From NCBI GenBank assembly GCA_002286715.1, contig NSJX01000005.1, positions 625,959 through 689,958 of the forward strand: a stretch of 64,000 nt of DNA, in the 5' to 3' direction. The DNA is from Dentipellis sp. KUC8613 (taxonomy: Eukaryota > Basidiomycota > Agaricomycetes > Russulales > Hericiaceae). Shown piece after piece: positions 33,501 to 46,054 of the stretch (position 1 is its first letter; each line of letters begins with the position of its first letter). The notes beneath the pieces are model-generated. The model searched no databases. It was not told where the DNA came from and saw only the letters and a program-made list of their open reading frames with translations. The translations under genes were made by a program, and so were the position numbers.

Positions 33501-36500
33501 GCTGCCAAGGCGGGGCCTGCGCCCTGCGCACAGGCGGCGAGGGCCCCGGCGTGCGCAGCGTGACATGGACATTCGCAGCGGGCGTAAGTGCGATGGTTCT
33601 CTTGGCGCGATGGTGACACTGACAAGTGTTTGAGTCTGTAGCTAGGAGGAATGTGGAGCATTTGATAGAGTTGTGCGAAAACATAACGAACCGACGGCGC
33701 AGTGCCATAATCATCCTTGTCTTTGTCAATGCTGCGAAGGGGATCGTCGTACTATGACTTAGTAAGGTGCCAATGTCGACGACGTCTCACCCGGATCTTC
33801 AGGACTGCAGCACCGGGCACTGGACATTGCTGTTCTGTCAGCGATGGAGCTGCAATTTTTTTCCCGCGACGTGAGTAATCTATTCAATCCAGAAAACACA
33901 ATATTCGAGCTGATCACCGACAGCACGTCCCAGTGCCACTGGCTAGCGCCAAATGTCAGAGATGCGTAAACCAACAGCCAGTCTCGTTGATATCGTAGGC
34001 AGGCAACAGCAGCCTGAGCAAAACCGAACAAATGGACGCGACGCAGCACGCAGCAGCACGCCTCGCCCAAAAGTCCTTACCAACAGTTCCCTGCATCATT
34101 ATTGTTCAGGCGCCCAGCGCCTGCGAGTCCGTCCCCAGGACCTGGAGCCTGAGGCATGTTCGCAATACGGCGGCCCAGAAAAGGGATAGGCTTCAACGTT
34201 CCCGATGCAACTACGACCATGACGCCAATCGCGCTCCAATTCCATTGGCAACAAAGGTACCTGCATTTAATGTGCTTGATCTCTAGCAGACCAGAACTCA
34301 ATGCGCCTACCGCACCCGGCCTTCAAGGGCCCTCGCACCCGGCACGCCAGCCTAATTTACCCCCATATATGCACCAAAATTCGCAGTCTGTTCGCCGGAG
34401 CAGCGCCTCCCAGGCCCGATCCCTGCATCTGCACACCGCGCCAGTGATGGCCGCGCGCGCTCGCGTGCGCGGTGCGGTGCGGCGAGATCAGCGTCGGCGA
34501 AAACGCGCCAGCTAAAGGCAAGCATGGGCACTCGAGCTCGATCCTCGACGCACGGGCTCCGAGTGCACCAGCAGCACGCCCGAACGCGCGCCTGCACGGG
34601 GCGCGGTGAGGCGATCTTCCCACAGCGCCGCGCCTATCATGCCGCCATATTGTCTTACGCGGGGCGCATGACACAGGACACAGTCGCCTGGCCTGCCCGC
34701 GAGCGGCGTGCGTGTCAGGCGACGCACGCGTTACGCGTAACCGGGCCATAGCTGGGCGGGCGCTGTCGACATGACGATCTTGGGAGGGCCTGGGAAGCCG
34801 CTGCACCCGCACCTGCGTCCGCTCGCCATCTCGTGGCATGCGAAACGTGGGCGTCCGACGAGGGCGGGCTGGGGCTGGAGCTAGGCTGCATAGGGCAGGC
34901 TGCAGCTGGCCATGGGAGGCACGCGCGCTCAGGTGGGTAATTCTGTCGATGTGCTGCGAGAGGAGTGTCTGCTACCGGCGCGGAGGGGCCTCAGGATGGC
35001 TTTTGTCTGACAGGCTTGGCAGCAGCTCCACCCACCGTGCCCGCGCAAACTCAATGTGCTCTGTGCTCTGCGCTCTGCCCCCGCATGCACGCTGCCAAGC
35101 GCGAGCTTAAATGGCCTGCGGCTTCGCTGCAGAGTTCAGAGCTTGCACGCGGAATTTCCAAACGGTGAATAAAGTTCAGCATGCATTCATTCAGCCTGAA
35201 GCGCGCGCGCGCTGTCAGTTGGTCACTGTCGCCCAAGCTCGCAGCTTGCCACTGGCACCGCGGTCCTGATCGTTGACGTTCTCCTGGTGCGGCCGTCTGC
35301 ACCACCGGTGGGAACCACTGGGAACGCAGCCCGCCATGTGGCGTCAAACGCGTCAAGGTTCTAGCCGCTCGGCGATACCGCCAACCGCGCAGCGCGAACA
35401 GGCATTCGTAAGTACGTGCGTGCATATGCATGTTGCAGACGACAGGAACATCTGGCCGCCTCAGCCGTGCGCGCGCAGATCTGGCGCATCACCTCCGGGG
35501 AGCACTTCCCTGATGCAGGCGCCATCGCGAGATCCCGCCGTGCGGGGGGCGCACGAACAGCGGGCCGAGCTCAACTCGCCAGCGGACGTCCTCCTCGGTC
35601 TCCAGCCTTCCCCTTGGGATACACCTGCTCCCCACGGCCCACGCGCGTTCTGCGTTGCACGATGTGCGATGTGCGATGCGATGATCCCCGCCGCGCACCA
35701 CGCTCCAAGGCCCAAAACCCTGACTGCCACGCCTCACGACCCACGGCCCACGGCCCACTCGACGTGCACCGGGACGCGTTACGACACGGGCTTCCTGCGT
35801 CTGCGTCTGCGCTGCATCGTCCCGACGTCCGTGGCCCGCGGCCAGAGCAGGCTCGCCGGCCAGCGCGCGTGCTGGGCCCGCCGCCCGCGCATCTGTTTCT
35901 CACAGGCCGGCGACAGAACGCACACGCCCCGCTGGCCCTGAGTTTATCCTGATCTGCGCGGATCCGGAGCAGCCCAGGTCGCGCGGGCGTGCTTCGGAAT
36001 CGCTGCGAGAACTTAGAAGTCGTGGGTGTGCGTGTTCTGTGGTTCAAGCTCAAGGTTTGTGGTTTGTGGTTTGTGGTGTGGGGTTCGAGTTGCCCTGGCG
36101 TCGTCACGGTCGCGCAGGAACGTCGGCGTGGTGTGAGAGGGTGGGCGGCGTTTCATGCATCGTCAGGGTATTCTGAATCATGCGTCATGGCTATGGAGCC
36201 TGTAGGTGTGTATACCCCGATCCGGGAATGCCTTGCTTGTTCCATCGTGTACGCCTTTGCCTTCACCTTTGCTTCTGCTTTTATCTTTATCTTTATCTAC
36301 ACACGCACATCTCAGCCTCTTCCCCGCCTACAAATTCGAAATTCAAATTCGACGATGATCCAGTTCCACGCACACAATTAATACTTACTTATTCATCCAC
36401 GTCCACATCCTCACCCGCCCGCTCGTGACTCTGAGGCGGACCCACACAAAACACATTGTAAGCTGCACACCGCGTCACCGGGCCAACTTTCAAAGCACCC

Positions 36501-37062
36501 ACCGTCGCCCGTCGCGCTGTGCGCCGTGCTCCACCCCACACGCCCGGCGCCAACTTCAACAACATTCAACCTGCCCAGCCTTGCCTTACTACTTACTACA
36601 GCAACGTCCATCACTCCAGAGTCCGGCCTGCGTGGCCACACACACAGAGTCCCAGACCGCGCCCGGCCGGCGAGCGTGCGCCCGCGTCCGAATGCGGATC
36701 TGGCCTCGGGCACCGGGCCAACAAACGATATCCCAGCTAATCGCATCTGCATTCTGCATTTGCGTTTTCGCGAGATCACGTCCCTCGGAAAGCCTCTCGG
36801 TCCCGCGCGTGAGCACGTGCGACCGGCCCCGGCAGCACGGCGTGGCAATTGCGTCCATTTTCGGTACAGGACTCTACTTCTGCTCCGACCCTGCCCTCTT
36901 CCGAGTCCGAGTCGTCCGCGGGCAGAGGAGGAGCTCAATGCGCCGTGAACGCTGGGCTATTTCCATCGCGACTAGCTCTCCTCTCCTGGGCCCGCGTGAG
37001 ACCTGCGAGTCGGAAGTCCTCTGCATCGCGCTGTGGTATAGCATAGCGTTGCAGTATAAGCG

Positions 37063-37079
37063 TATATATATATATATAT
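37063..37079. repeat. TA dinucleotide microsatellite
   Basis: An uninterrupted TA run of 17 bases inside the gene-poor region. Confidence 0.8.
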
Positions 37080-37745
37080 GTGGACTAATGTGCCATTAGT
37101 GTACATGTGCGCTTCCCACCGCGGGCTGAGACGACGGTGCCCGTCTGCGGGCCCTGCAATCACAGGCTCCTGGCGAGCACGGTGCCATGCCCGGCGTCCT
37201 ACGCTGCGGCCTTGAATTCGAACGAAGAGGGCCGCGCGGGGCCGAAGGCCAACGCCAGCACCTCCGTGCATCCTATCATAAGCAAATCGCAATCTACGTT
37301 CTATTCTCGGAGCGGCCTGCGTGGCGTGGCGTGGCGTGGTGGGGTGTGGTAAGTATGGTGCGACGTGCGGGCCCGGATTCCTCAGAGCGCAGCGCAGCGC
37401 TCGGAGCCGCGGTCGCAGCAGGGCCGGGAGTGCGCAGCTCTCAAGTGCCAGGACTTGCCAATGCAAGCCAAGAGGCCCAGACGGCGTAAGGATCTTTGTC
37501 CCGGCGTGGCTTGGAATTTAGAAGTGGGGCGCTACTGCGGAAGCATAGGTCAGGGTCATGGTGCTTTGTGTGCGGATTCCCAGGCGGAGCGGGCGGCGGC
37601 AGCTTGGGGTTTGGAATTCGAACATGAGACGTGTAGCATGTATGTATGTAGCACGAGCCATCTGGATGACTGAATCGAAGATCGATATCGTCGAACACAC
37701 AACGCAGAACCCACAGAACAGAACACGGAACACGGAACGTTGAAG

Positions 37746-37778
37746 TTCGATATTCGACATTCGATATTCGATATTCGC
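37746..37778. repeat. Short tandem repeat, TTCGATA type
   Basis: Imperfect tandem copies of TTCGATA/TTCGACA about 190 bases before the assembly gap. Confidence 0.7.
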
Positions 37779-37968
37779 AGGCAGGAAGCAAGTATATACA
37801 TTACATCCCTCTGCCTGGCGTAATATTACAGTAGCCGGCGTGTAGAATAGATAAGAGTAATAATAAGTACGTTCGATTTATACAACAGGGTGTACGGTAG
37901 GGGTAGGGGGCGGGGCAATCATCCGGTGGCGTGGATGGATGGATGCAAGTGCGAAGCGGAGGCGTGTT

Positions 37969-38073
37969 NNNNNNNNNNNNNNNNNNNNNNNNNNNNNNNN
38001 NNNNNNNNNNNNNNNNNNNNNNNNNNNNNNNNNNNNNNNNNNNNNNNNNNNNNNNNNNNNNNNNNNNNNNNNN
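37969..38073. other. Assembly gap (105 N)
   Basis: Run of N characters. Flanking simple repeats and high GC probably caused the gap; true length is unknown. Confidence 0.98.
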
Positions 38074-38499
38074 GGGGAAGCTGAAGGGGATATGGCAACG
38101 GGGCGTGCAAGAAAGCAGTAAGCTGTGGGCTGTACAATGATGGCCGACGGTGGCGTGGGCGTGGGCGTGGGCGAGTGTGTGTGTTGTTGCGAGGCCGGGA
38201 GATGCAGGGCGTGCTGTATAGTACGCACTTTACAGCAACTGGTGTCACTGGAGACGTAAGGTAAAGAAGTCGAAGCAGGGCAAAGGCGAGACGAGACGGG
38301 ACGCGGTGGCAACGGCATGCAGACGGACGCGGCGTGAAAATTTCACGGCTGCCCGCCAGCACCCAGCACCAGACACACACGAAGGCGTGCTGGACCGGGG
38401 TCAGGCACGCTGGAGACGCAGCGCGGGCCCACGCTGGGATGAAACCAGCGCTTGGTGCGGCGTGCGGAAGACGGGACGGGAGGGTGCGGAGCGATGATT

Positions 38500-39332
38500 T
38501 CACTCGAAGCCGTACTCCACGGCAACGCGGCACGCGTCGTTCATGCTCGCGCTCGCGCGGCCGTGCTGCCGGAGGCTCTGTGGCGAGGGAAAGTCGGCGT
38601 CGCACGCGGGGCACGAGTGTGCACTCAGCGAGCGCGCGGACGGCGAGGGCGAGGGCGAGCGAGCGAGTTTACGTGGGGGCGCAGGCGAGCAGTGCTAAGC
38701 GAAGGAACATCGATGAGCACGGCGCGGGCGTGAGAGGAAAGAAGGGCACTTACAGCATGGGGAGGTGCGGCGGGGCAGATATCTGCGGTGCAGTGAGAGT
38801 CTGAGGCTTTGCGTTTGCGTGATGGAGGGATCGGGGCGGAAGAGTCTGCGTGCGAAGGGACATTGATGAGTGATGCGCGGAAGGTGGGAAGCAGGGAAGC
38901 GCGCGTACCAGACAGCGTGGATTCCTTGGCGAGGAGGGCGTCTCGCCAAGCACGGATACGGCGCATGCGGACGGCGTAGGTGTCATCGATGGTGGGGTCG
39001 CGGGGGTACTGGAGGGGCGGGAGGGGCGGGAGGGGCGCGCTGCAGGGCTCGTCGGCGGCGGAGGAGCAGTAAGAAGAGCAGGGCTCGTCGTCCTCGGGAG
39101 GCGTTGAGGCGGACTCGTACGAGTCGTTGTCGGAGTCGTCGGAGGGGTAGGAGGAGGACGGGATGAGGGAGGCGGGGTACTTTGTCTGGGGCGGGGGGGA
39201 TGTGCACTCGACGAGCTGGATGATCTGGAGGGCGTGGGGCTGGCGGACGAAGAGATGGGGGTTGGGAGCGTGCTTTGGAGAGCACGTGAGCTGCTGGGCG
39301 TAGGAGGAGGAGGAAGCGTCGGAGGCGAACAT
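38500..39332 (-). CDS. Hypothetical protein with C-terminal C2H2-like zinc-finger motif
   Basis: Exons 38909-39332, 38754-38845 and 38500-38694, with introns of 63 and 59 nt, give 236 residues. The N-terminal two thirds are Ser/Pro/Asp-rich, with a more ordered piece DDTYAVRMRRIRAWRDALLA, then a basic PPSRKRKASDS that could be a nuclear signal. The C-terminus reads SCPACDADFPSPQSLRQHGR and ends ACRVAVEYGFE. It has a CxxC pair, the Phe and Leu positions and a His of a C2H2 finger, but the second His is not at the standard spacing (Asn/Cys follow). The frame of the last exon is fixed by both splices. A DNA-binding role is inference. Confidence 0.68.
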
Positions 39333-39751
39333 GGCTTGGGCGGGGGAAGGGCTGGAGAGGAGGGCAGCAGAGGGCGTATTTGAACGATTCCGGAGGCGAG
39401 ATTCCGATTGCCACTGGGATAATCCAACAGATCAGATCGGCACACGCCACTCCTTCGGCCAGATCGCATCGTCCCCGAGCTCTCGTCCCCGCCTTTCCTT
39501 TCTGGGACGGCAGCCGTCGTGCGTGAGTATTCGGACTTTCCGCGGCGAGCCCAGCTCATCCTCTCCCCGTCTTTCCCACTCAGCGCTCGGCCTCTCTCCA
39601 TCCCATTCTCCCCCAAAAATACTACACACAACATACTCCTACTCCCATCTCCGATACCCCGTGCCCCCCTTCCCGTAGCCCCCTGTCCTGTCCACCTATC
39701 CCCGGAGTATCCTTGGCCTCACACACTACCCCACCCCCCAATGCGCCCCTT
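39333..39751. other. Intergenic
   Basis: Between the 5' end of the zinc-finger gene and the 3' end of MKT1. Nothing recognised. Confidence 0.55.
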
Positions 39752-42684
39752 TCACGGCCGCATCGGCCCAAGCCAAGCCTCTGCTGCCTCAAACTGGTCA
39801 ATCAGCTCAGGCATCACAGAGCTCTCTGCATGCAGTTGCCGCATGGCCGTCAGCGCCTGCACGACAGAAAAACACGAGCACGTCGCGTGTCAGCCATCCG
39901 CGTATATCAGGCTCATCAGGGTGACACCTACCACGTCCCAGAACCGGAAGCCCCGCTCCACCTCCCGCCTGGGATCCTTGACTCCCGGGAACGTCTCCTC
40001 GCATATCTCGAGCGCCATCGACTTGGCCTCCGCCACGCCCTCCGCATTCGGGTCCCGCACCCGCTGCTGGTTGTTCAGATGCGTGAGCGCGTCCAGGTAG
40101 ACCTTGGCCAGCACCCCAAAGCCCGTGTTGACCTCCGACTGGAACGACAGCGACAGCGCAATGTCCAGCAGGTCATCTCGGGACCGCCGCGCGTCCGACC
40201 GCAGCAGCATGTTCAGCGTGGTCGCCTCCAGCAGCGTGCGCAGCGCCCGCGTGAGCGACCGCACGAACGAGTTGAACACGAGCAGCTCCCGTGACAGCGG
40301 GGCGGACCACTTCTCGGCCTATGCGTCGTAAACGCCGCACGAAGCACCGATGTGTCCGGATATGTCAGAGGCGTGTTTCCCCCGCATCGATACCGTAGAT
40401 CGCGACGCACCTTGAAATTGAGCGGGACGATGCTCAGCGTCCGCATGACCAATAGCATACACGATTTCTCGTCGTCTTGCCATACCCAGCGCGTAATCAG
40501 CCATCAGAGGCAATAGGGGGCGTGGGAAGAGGCGGCGCGCCTCGACGTACCTGTACCGAAGCTCGGCCCTCCGCTGAAGGCGCGGTTCGACCACAAATTG
40601 CCGTGCATGACGCCAGCCCTGACAAGCTCCAGGAACAGATACAGGGGGTCTTGAAACTTGTCGTTCAGCCGCGCCTGCCTGATCGCCGAGTGCATCGCTC
40701 GTGCTAACGGCGAGTGTTCGTGCGTCTTCAATAGGAATCTGCGGAGTGCGATGACACGGAGGTGAGAAAATCCATGAGAAAATGCAGAAATGCGCATCAA
40801 TCAGGGCGCCGCCACAGACGCTAGTCCTGACAGCGCTAGCAAAATGAACGGACAACGCACCCACGCAATTCCAAAAATCGCCAGATAACGTTGGCCACGA
40901 TCTCGTCTTTCTTGTCGAGCGGCGGCGGGCCGCCGTTCTTCTTGTCCTGGGCCCCGCTCTTCGCCTTGGTGCGGTTCGCCTGCTTCTCGGTCGCCGTGGC
41001 GCCCAGACACAGCGCGAAATCGATGGTCGACGACTGCGAAGCGAGCGAAATCAGCAACGGGCGAACACACACGGCGCAGGCACCGGCCGCTCCGTCCGTG
41101 GTCGGGACGGAAACGGGCAGTCATTAAAGATCGCGACAAGAGACTCGATCGCTTACGTTCTGGCGCCTGAGCTCCTCCTCGACGAGCGCATACGGAACAT
41201 GCCAGCCCGAGACGCGTTCCGCGAGCTGGGCGGTCTGCGCAGAGGTGTGCGAGACGCTGGGCTTGCCCTGGCCTGGAGGGGGCGAGTGCTCGAACCAGAA
41301 GTACCCAGTAACCTTGCGGTTCCCCCAGAACTGATGCGTGGCGCTGCTAATCAGCGCGAGCGCCGTCGCGCGCGGCCCCGTCTGTCCCTCCGTGATCACC
41401 TCCTTGACAAAACGCTTGTACTCGTTCGTCTCGCCGTTGTCCAGGGGCGGGTGCTCGATGATCTGGCCGCTGGCCAGCCAGACCAGGGGCTGTGGGTTCA
41501 GGAGGCCTCGTGAGAGGTAGAAGTAGATCTCGTCGGGCAGGCGGTGGGTAAAGATCTCGTGCAGGTCAGATGGAATGTCGGCGGCGGTGGGGTGATGCGG
41601 GTGGTGGTTGGTGTGGCCGTGCGGCGAGGTAGATGGGATGGCGAGCGGGAGCGGCTGTACGGTGCCTTCGGACGACAGAATCAAGGAGTACTTGATCATC
41701 GAACGCGTGCGTGCGTACAGGTCGGGGTACTGGATGGACTTGACAGCCGGGTGGTCCGAGAATGCAGACACAGCTGCGTGGCCCGATTTGTAGTATTTCA
41801 CCATGTCGACGGTCGCCTTCAGGGCCTGCTCGTGGACGGTCGGGGGGAAAGGCTGCGAGTGGTCGAAGCCAACAAGAATGCCAATGTCAAGAAAATGGTC
41901 CTCCGACACGCCGAGGTCGCTCAAAATCGCCTTCTTGGACGTGAACGTGAACGAGGGGGACGCGGAGGTGAAGTCGACGGAGGTGATGAGCTTGTCGACG
42001 CCGGGATAGAGGAGGGTATCTGTTGGCCCGTAAATAGCGTGGATATACGATTTCGGGTGGCGTTGCAAGTAGATGAGCTGCAAACGTCATACAGTTGACT
42101 GAGGGTTCCACGCCAAAAACAGGAAGCAAAGACGCACCTGAGCCCATGCGACATACGGCGCGACCATGAACTCAACATTTCTGTTTCTGAATATCCTCAA
42201 GACCGGGCGCCAAACATCCCAATGGATAAGCCCGCTGCGCCCTTCAAAAAGCTTGGTGGCGGCCTCCTCCTGGCTGGACTCGTACTTGCTCCAAGCAAGG
42301 TTGCGGTCGCGGCATGCCTCGTTTTGCTCGATATTGTGTTGCTGGTGCCTCCAGCGCTTGTTCGGCACGAGGCCGGGGAAGACGAACACGGGCTTTATCC
42401 GCAATTTTTCGAGCGCACGGAGGTCGGACTCGATGCGCGCCATGAGGGCGAGCGGGAGCCCTCCTGTCGCTGCGAGGAGTGGCTCTCGTGCGGACGGGTC
42501 GTCAAAAAGAGTCTGCAAGTAATAGGCGGCATCGATACCCAGGCGCGAGTCCGTGAGGACGCTCAGCGACAACGTCTGCAGGTGCTTCCGCTCTGCCAGG
42601 TAGTCTGCCCGAAAAGACTGTAAATTCCGCTCTCTTGAGACCCAAGGATGCGCCTGACTCACTTTCCAGATGCTTGATGGGCAT
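39752..42684 (-). CDS. MKT1: MKT1-like post-transcriptional regulator (XPG-fold)
   Basis: Mkt1 is a cytoplasmic protein with an inactive XPG/FEN nuclease fold; yeast Mkt1 works with Pbp1 in mRNA regulation. Spliced start: MPIKHLENYLAERKHLQTLS, SVLTDSRLGIDAAYYLQTLF (XPG-N), KLRIKPVFVFPGLVPNKR, NVEFMVAPYVAWAQLIYLQR (XPG-I). Later segments include LLNPQPLVWLASGQIIEHPP, RKVTGYFWFEHSPPPGQG, DPLYLFLELVRAGVMHGNLW and RRSRDDLLDIALSLSFQSE; the protein ends FEAAEAWLGPMRP. About eight short introns occur. The start is the family-typical MPIKHLE. No truncation is seen. Confidence 0.93.
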
Positions 42685-44626
42685 TTTAGACCTGTGCGGG
42701 AGGAGGTCGTGTACGTCGTTGAACGCTCGTCTCGACGGCAACTCGAAGCAATTGCCCAACACACAAACGCTTATGTAATCGAGCGTCTTTGATCGTCTCA
42801 ACGGCGAAAGACTCCTCACCGCCGCCAACGACGGCGACGCAGCCCCGCCGCATAGCCCAGACAATATTTGTCGCGTATATTTCGGTGTGTGCACTCTGAC
42901 TGGACAAACTCCGTTCCCAGCTAGCCCACATGATTTCGCGTTGGCGCCCGTGCTAAAGCATATGGCCAGGCAATCTGCTGAGACCTCAGACTCGACCCGA
43001 TTGTGGGCCTGCTCAAGGAGTTGCACCCGCCGAAGTGACTTGGACGGGGACTCCAAGGGATGCCGGTGGGAACGCCCCAGGGTGCGGGCCCCTGAAAAAT
43101 CCGAACGCCTGCAGCACCGTGCGCACAGCAAACCTGGCAACCGCCCCGCCATGCGCGACTGTCTTCCAAAATTCTCTTCATCAGACCCTTCCTCGAGGGC
43201 CTGAATTTGCGATCTCCCCAACTGACGGTGCGCATGATCTTCTGCTGGGCAGGCTGCAGGCCGCCCCTCGTCCCACGCTCATACACGCTGCGCAATTCTG
43301 CGGTCGAGAGCTGCGAGTTCCGGCCAGACTGCATGCCAATGAATGCATCGTGGGCGCCAAGGACATGGACGTGTTTACGGCGAGCAGGATCTGGAGCTTT
43401 ATCACACCCAGACGTACAGATAGGCGCGGCGCTGAGAACAATCCAACGCTAGCCTTTCCGGTTTCATCCTAGTGTGCGCCCACAAATAATCGCTGCCATT
43501 GATTGCTGCTTCCTCGGAGTCTGCTGCAAATATGGCTCAAACGGGAACCTCACGGAACTTGCGGAGTCCGCGAAAAGACAGCAAAAAATCGATGTGGCCT
43601 TCGGGCATCCGAATCTGATTATAGTTCCTGCCAGACATTCACGATGGCCGCTGATTGCCACAGGTTCCAGAAATCTGGTATGAAAGGCTCGCACAGGCTC
43701 CGCCGCGACACGAGCATGGATGCAGCGGACGCGAAGGCAGCTTCGTGGCCGCGCCGGAGATCCATTCGACAGCTGATACGATACGTGTGCGGCGGGCGGG
43801 GGGAAATCAGAAGCGCGCGAACGGACGCACCATGCAAGAGCTACTGATGCAGCCCGATGCAGCGTGGCTGCAGCCTCTTGCGGTGCGAGTCGGCGGACGC
43901 TTGGGAAAGGTTTGCGCGGTGGAGCCCCAGATGCCTCGTTCCCGGTGACAGCTCCCTGGTGCTGGTCGAACGAACTTCATGATCGTCGGATGATACGGGC
44001 CAATCCTGGAAACTTCCACGTCTGTCTTCCCTTGCTAATTGCCAACGGCATGCAGGCCCATGGCGCAGAGAACAGAATTAGAAGCCATCGATGTGGCCGT
44101 ACGCGTCTGTGCGTGTGTTCCCTCGAGGACACGCTGCGCTGGGCGTGCTGGGACGAGATCAGGCGACAGCAAGCCAGGGCTTCCCACTATGGGCAATCCA
44201 TGCTTATTCGCAGTGGGAAGACCAAAGCCTCCCACGAGAAGCCCGACTATTTCAAGTGACATCAGCATGCGAGTCCAACGCGGAAATAACCTTCCCCATT
44301 CCCTCTTTCAGCACATCCTCCATCCGGACGCCTTCGGACAAGATGCTTGCTCCGCATGCGAACATACAAGCTCATTTGGGCACATCAGCGTGTAAAGCTT
44401 GCGTCGCTGCGACCGTGCCATGATACGTCTGCTTCTCCGTGGCTCGGCCTATGCCCCAAGCCCTGCCTGCGTCGGTGCCAGTCTCTCTCCATGATGGCCA
44501 GCCGGCAGGTACGTGACCTGCTAGCCGTACCACCGTGGCATTTCAATCCGATCCTGCGCATCATCTGTGTTTTCGTGTAGATTGTTTAAAACGTCCGATA
44601 TACAAACACATGCGGTCGCCGTCGCA
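42685..44626. other. Intergenic; no gene recognised
   Basis: About 1.9 kb between MKT1 and epsilon-COP. ORFs on both strands lack family features and do not join into a plausible spliced gene. It could hold MKT1 upstream regulatory sequence. Confidence 0.5.
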
Positions 44627-45797
44627 CTAAGCTGCCGTGGGGATGGCCAGCGGGGGCACCTGGTATTTCGCAGCAAACTCGTCAAATTGCTCCGCCTTGT
44701 CGTTGACAGCAGACACCAGCGGGTGCGTCGGGTACTCGGTGGTCAGTCGGCTGCAAGGGTGCAGTTGAGCGTCAGCATGTGACCCGCTCGCGAACGTGCA
44801 AAAGGGACACTCACGTCCATAACTGCTCCGCTTCACCCTTCTTCCCCGGCAGCAGTCCTGCCGCGACCACGCTGGCAGCAAGCGTCTCTGCGTCTTCGTG
44901 CCCGCCCTGCTGGGCGACAGCCTCCTCGAGGTCGGATTTTGCTTCTACAATCTCGCCGCGCAGGAGCCGTGTGACGCCACGCGAGGTGAGCAAATGGGGC
45001 GAAGAGAGGGACGGGTTGGCCAGCTGCTCCGTGAAAAAGGAGCTGCTGTCCGCGTAGCCGTCCTTGCCGGTCACCAGGCCAATGGAAGCCTCGATAAGCT
45101 GCAGAAGCAGGTCGTCTTCGGCCCACTGCTTTGAGCGCTCAAACTCTTTACGCGCCAGATCGGGACGGTGGATGGACAGGTAAATCTGCACGATGATCGC
45201 AACGCTGCTCGTCCCAATAGTGATGACATGCGCGGGATGACAAGACGCGAGAGTAGAGAGAACCGCGGTCAGCACGACGACGTGAGATTCACACCGCTGC
45301 GTATAGAGACGTACGCTTCTAGGTTCTCTGTGCCCGACTCGGCGCCGAGCGTCTCCAATGCCTCCTCCACCTCGCCCGCACGCGCGAACGCGGTACCCGC
45401 GACCACTCGCACCAGTCCCTTTTCGCGCTCAGTTGCGTCAGCGTCTTCCCCTTCGATCTCCACGCAGAGGTCCCGCAGCTCTTCTAGCGCAGGGTCGGCA
45501 TCAGTACCAGAGGTGTACTTGGCCAGAGCAGACACGGCCTTCAGCGCCAAGTTCTCCGTGTCGGCGGGAACGAGAGTGGATATGGACTTTGTATCGCCCA
45601 GGGCAATGTGTGCGCGTGCCTTGTACACAAGGATTGGGGTATAATCATCCGAGGAAGAATCGGGCAAGGTCAGATCCACCAGGGTTTTGAAAGCACCTGC
45701 GAATGCCAGAGTTCAACACAAGTCGCCATTTGTTATGCGAGACGATTTTACCGAGAAAGAATTGCTGCTTGACGTTGTAGAGCTCGGAGGAATCCAT
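44627..45797 (-). CDS. SEC28: Coatomer subunit epsilon (epsilon-COP)
   Basis: Component of the COPI coat for Golgi-to-ER vesicles. Begins MDSSELYNVKQQFFLGAFKT, a family-typical start with the first intron inside the LG pair. TPR-like helices follow: YTPILVYKARAHIALGDTKS, AGEVEEALETLGAES, VAIIVQIYLSIHRPDLARKE, LLLQLIEASIGLVTGKDGYA, SSPHLLTSRGVTRLLRGEIV, AEAEQLWTRLTTEYPTHPLV-type end, and AAKYQVPPLAIPTAA. Length is close to 300 residues, as usual for the family. It shares its upstream region head-to-head with RAD9; a transposon-like element sits in between, its edge only about 140 bases from this start codon. Confidence 0.94.
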
Positions 45798-45913
45798 GGC
45801 CGGCGTGAATGTTGCTGTAAAGCAGTCGACAGCACTACGCTTGGCGCTTCACACTACCAGCGTGACAGCAACGTGGAAGTGACAGCGCAGCGTCACATCG
45901 AGGTCACATGCAG

Positions 45914-45932
45914 ACGCGTCGCGTCTACGCGT
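45914..45932. promoter_or_regulatory. Two MCB-like ACGCGT motifs in the SEC28/RAD9 promoter
   Basis: ACGCGT at 45914-45919 and 45927-45932, immediately beside the insertion site at 45936. Without the element they would lie about 260 bases upstream of the RAD9 ATG. Confidence 0.5.
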
Positions 45933-45935
45933 CTT

Positions 45936-45943
45936 CCGGTCTT
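45936..45943. repeat. Target site duplication, left
   Basis: CCGGTCTT, identical to 46915-46922. Confidence 0.88.
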
Positions 45944-45960
45944 TAGGGTTCCGTGAATAA
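45944..45960 (+). repeat. Left terminal inverted repeat
   Basis: TAGGGTTCCGTGAATAA, perfect inverse of 46898-46914. Confidence 0.9.
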
Positions 45961-46054
45961 GTCGGTTGTTACTAACACCGATTTATTTACATTGTTAATA
46001 ACATGTTAATAACATGTAAGATATTAATGCTGAAAATTGGTCTGTAAGAAAATG

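Larger units (their letters stand above)
30503..38499. other. Gene-poor, GC-rich 8-kb region with simple repeats and an assembly gap
   Basis: No protein family is recognisable across about 8 kb on either strand. Many overlapping ORFs exist because of high GC, but their translations look random. The least poor candidate is 30853-31224 (+, 123 codons), with a Leu-rich start vaguely like F-box-associated repeats; it has no partner exons. Short repeats cluster at 36050-36100 (GTGGTTT type), 36260-36300 (TTTATC type), 37063-37079 (TA), 37315-37350 (GGCGT) and 37746-37778 (TTCGATA). I see no tRNA, rRNA or intact transposon. Confidence 0.5.

Noticed and set aside
32764..33729. A 321-codon minus-strand ORF in the gene-poor region
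   Set aside because: Composition is Arg/Ala/His-rich and random-looking, with no domain; long chance ORFs are expected at this GC content.
37919..38614. Long ORFs running through the N gap
   Set aside because: Their length is an artefact of translating N as open sequence; flanks show no coding signal in those frames.
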